This document shows, in pieces, positions 62,356-64,000 of a DNA stretch of 64,000 nucleotides; position 1 is the first letter of the stretch; each line of letters opens with the position of its first letter. The notes under the pieces were generated by a model. The model searched no databases. It saw only the letters and a program-made list of their open reading frames with translations, and was not told the origin of the DNA. Made by a program: the position numbers and the translations under genes. Where the stretch lies: contig WYCW01000004.1 in assembly GCA_011392765.1 (NCBI GenBank), positions 699,846-763,845 of the forward strand. Reading direction: 5' to 3'. Source of the stretch: Candidatus Thiosymbion ectosymbiont of Catanema sp. Cochon2018. Lineage in GTDB: Bacteria > Pseudomonadota > Gammaproteobacteria > Chromatiales > Chromatiaceae.

Positions 62356-62467
62356 CCCCAGTGGAGTCCGGGCCGAAGAAGGTGAGATCCCGGATAGTGT
62401 CCATCGATCCGGACCAAAAACCGAGATATTTGAATAAAGGGAAACCTGCTTCGGGTCATCGTATTTT

Positions 62468-63088
62468 TCAATACCATTCACTTGGCCGCTTGACCACATA
62501 CCCGAATGAAGTGGTGATTTCGTTCGGCAATAGGTTTTTGCGCAACTTGTCTGCTCCGATCACAAAATGACCATGCGCGGCTTTGCTCAGTTGGGCCGAG
62601 CGTCGTGCCGGTGGAAAGGCGACGATAAGGCGCTTGTTTGCAAAGCGTTCTCTAACTTTTTTAATAGGCATTGTGAGATCGCTGTCACCGGATACGATAA
62701 TAGCCGTATCGTAGCGATCCTCATAGGCATCCACTAAGAGTTGCGCGGCAATATTCACATCCGTCATCTTCTCTTCATGGCTGATCCAGGTGGCGCCACA
62801 AGCGTCACATTGCTTCTTTTTCTGCAGGTAGTAACCAAAATGGGAGGTGATGTCCGCACGAGTAGCCAAGGCATCCAGCCATAGGGTTTGCCGTTTGGCA
62901 TTTTGGCTATTATTGGTTTTGGTATGAATTCGGGCGGTAAAATAGTGGCAATGCCGAAACTGCTGGTGGGGTTTTAGAAACGCCTTTGTCATAGCGGCCG
63001 GATCCAGCCAGTAATATTTGCGCCAGCCCTTTGCCCTGAGGCCAAAGTAGAGGTTAAAGCCGTCGATATAGCTGATGACCCGGTTCAT
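62468..63088 (-). CDS. NYN-domain (PIN-like) nuclease with zinc finger
   Basis: 206 residues. NYN fold with acidic residues Asp9 (SYIDGFNLYFG), the Asp in EEKMTDVNIAAQLLVDAY, and SGDSDLTMPIKKV. A CDACG motif with a preceding QKKKQ may bind zinc. Such proteins cut RNA. It is divergent from a probable small-RNA unit and then pilD, and converges on the NLR gene. It has its own usual start MNRVISYIDGFN. Confidence 0.88.
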   Translation of the reverse strand: MNRVISYIDGFNLYFGLRAKGWRKYYWLDPAAMTKAFLKPHQQFRHCHYFTARIHTKTNNSQNAKRQTLWLDALATRADITSHFGYYLQKKKQCDACGATWISHEEKMTDVNIAAQLLVDAYEDRYDTAIIVSGDSDLTMPIKKVRERFANKRLIVAFPPARRSAQLSKAAHGHFVIGADKLRKNLLPNEITTSFGYVVKRPSEWY

Positions 63089-63113
63089 AGTCGAGTTCCT
63101 TACGATAAAGGGG

Positions 63114-63142
63114 TTGACAAGCCTATAGTGGCGAACTAGTAT
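63114..63142 (+). promoter_or_regulatory. Strong predicted sigma-70 promoter
   Basis: TTGACA (63114-63119) and TAGTAT (63137-63142) with a 17-base spacer, the ideal spacing. It points toward the short hairpin unit and pilD, away from the NYN gene. Confidence 0.7.
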
Positions 63143-63148
63143 TTATGA

Positions 63149-63211
63149 TATAAACCCCACCGGGGAGAGTATCCCCGGCCCGACGCCAGCCTTGCGCTGG
63201 CGTCTCTTTTT
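63149..63211 (+). ncRNA. Probable small RNA unit with two stem-loops
   Basis: From about seven bases after the predicted promoter: hairpin 1 CCGGGGA/TCCCCGG with a five-base loop (63160-63178), then the perfect nine-base terminator stem and T-run. About 62 nt in all, with no open frame of note. It may be a sRNA, an RNA antitoxin-like partner of the NYN nuclease, or an attenuator for pilD. Confidence 0.45.
63182..63211 (+). terminator. Rho-independent terminator
   Basis: GACGCCAGC, loop CTTGC, GCTGGCGTC, then TCTTTTT. A textbook intrinsic terminator only 23 bases before the pilD start. Confidence 0.8.
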
Positions 63212-63233
63212 CCGCCCTACGAAAATTCCCTGG

Positions 63234-64000
63234 ATGACGGGTTGGATCGCGTTGCTCGAACACAGCCCATACCTTCTCTATGGGCTAGTCGCCCTGTTCT
63301 CGCTGGCGGTCGGCAGCTTTCTGAACGTCGTCATTTACCGTCTGCCCAGGATGCTGGACCAGATCTGGCGTCGGGAATGCGCGGCCTTGACCGGACAGGA
63401 GGAAGTGGTGCCGCAGGGGCCGCGCCTGTCGCTTATATACCCCCCTTCCCGCTGCCGTCACTGCGGCCACCGGATACGGGCGCTGGAGAATATCCCACTC
63501 TTGAGTTATCTGATCCTGCGCGGATGTTGTGCATCCTGTGGTGGAACGATCGGCCTGCGTTGTCCCCTGGTGGAGACCGGCACGGCGCTGTTGTCCGTCC
63601 TAGTGGTGTGGCGCTTCGGTATCGGTTGGGAGGCCACCGCCGCCCTGGTCCTGACCTGGTGCTTGATTGTACTGGCGATTATCGACCTGGATACCGGGTT
63701 ACTGCCCGATGTCATCACCCTGCCCGTCCTGTGGCTGGGGCTCCTGCTGAGCCTCGGCGGTTGGTTTACCGACAGCCGTTCCGCGATCCTCGGGGCCACG
63801 CTGGGATACCTCGTCCTGTGGGGCTTTTTCCATCTGTTTCGTCTGGTGACAGACAAAGAGGGAATGGGATTCGGCGATTTCAAACTACTCGCCATGCTCG
63901 GGGCCTGGCTGGGTTGGCAGTATCTGCCCCAGATCATCCTACTCTCCGCGTGCGCCGGGGCCCTGGTGGGCACCGGGCTGGCCCTGGTGCGGGGATGGGA
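63234..64000 (+). CDS. pilD: Prepilin peptidase/methylase PilD, C-terminus cut by window edge
   Basis: 255 residues visible. The start has a membrane helix and the LFSLAVGSFLNVVIYRLPRM signature, then the zinc-binding CRHC...CCASC quartet, and the two catalytic aspartates of the TFPP family in LAIIDLDTGLLPDVITLP and GMGFGDFKLLAMLGAWLG. It cleaves and N-methylates type IV prepilins at the inner membrane. Fits with pilT at 32.7 kb, though not adjacent. Confidence 0.95.
   Translation, partial: MTGWIALLEHSPYLLYGLVALFSLAVGSFLNVVIYRLPRMLDQIWRRECAALTGQEEVVPQGPRLSLIYPPSRCRHCGHRIRALENIPLLSYLILRGCCASCGGTIGLRCPLVETGTALLSVLVVWRFGIGWEATAALVLTWCLIVLAIIDLDTGLLPDVITLPVLWLGLLLSLGGWFTDSRSAILGATLGYLVLWGFFHLFRLVTDKEGMGFGDFKLLAMLGAWLGWQYLPQIILLSACAGALVGTGLALVRGW

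Overview
This 64 kb, GC-rich window looks like a chromosomal segment from a gammaproteobacterium. The evidence is gene content: topA, dprA, purE-tsaC, iscR, sohB, thyA, a yibN/secB/gpsA run, pilT next to a pyrC'-pyrB-pyrR-ruvX-yqgE block, and pilD at the right edge. Genus cannot be fixed from sequence alone; a Chromatiales-like or related environmental lineage is a guess. No rRNA, tRNA or CRISPR array was recognised.

Layout. 1-2 kb: sugar nucleotide gene and glycosyltransferase. 2-10 kb: two hypothetical or nuclease-like genes, cytochrome c4, an IS66 scar, an AT-richer RNA ligase, tsaC, purE, topA. 10-22 kb: accessory region with a membrane-anchored TPR protein, dprA, a tandemly duplicated coiled-coil nuclease-like gene, and a TIR-CHAT-NB-ARC-TPR gene broken by two frameshifts. 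22-24 kb: IS110 element, then iscR. 25-34 kb: housekeeping genes (sohB, thyA, rhodanese, secB, gpsA, pyrD, pilT). 34-40 kb: a second CHAT-STAND-TPR locus plus toxin-antitoxin genes. 40-49 kb: pyrimidine genes (pyrK, pyrC', pyrB, pyrR) with ruvX-yqgE; a three-gene toxin/immunity-like insert separates ruvX from pyrR. 49-54 kb: O-antigen polymerase/ligase-like protein and an FHA-lytic transglycosylase fusion. 54-62.4 kb: the most unusual locus, with a small membrane protein, a nitrilase-fold enzyme, a winged-helix protein and a 1716-residue ParA/NACHT/pentapeptide/WD40 protein. 62.5-64 kb: NYN-domain protein, a probable small RNA unit, pilD.

Intergenic DNA is crowded with dispersed repeats of at least ten kinds. 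These include heptamer arrays that begin exactly on gene stop codons, a MITE-like 140 bp family with a GAGRCTGTCTAAAAA end, a 133 bp element for which both occupied and empty sites are visible, and several hairpins whose arms are built of short quasi-periodic words.

Functional reading. The housekeeping genes serve pyrimidine synthesis, DNA topology, protein export and type IV pili. They are interrupted by STAND/CHAT/TIR proteins of the kind used as infection sensors and cell-death effectors. The best candidate for an undescribed system is 54.0-62.4 kb: all of its large genes are co-directional and tightly spaced, and its giant NLR-like protein lacks the canonical P-loop lysine in both predicted nucleotide-binding domains.
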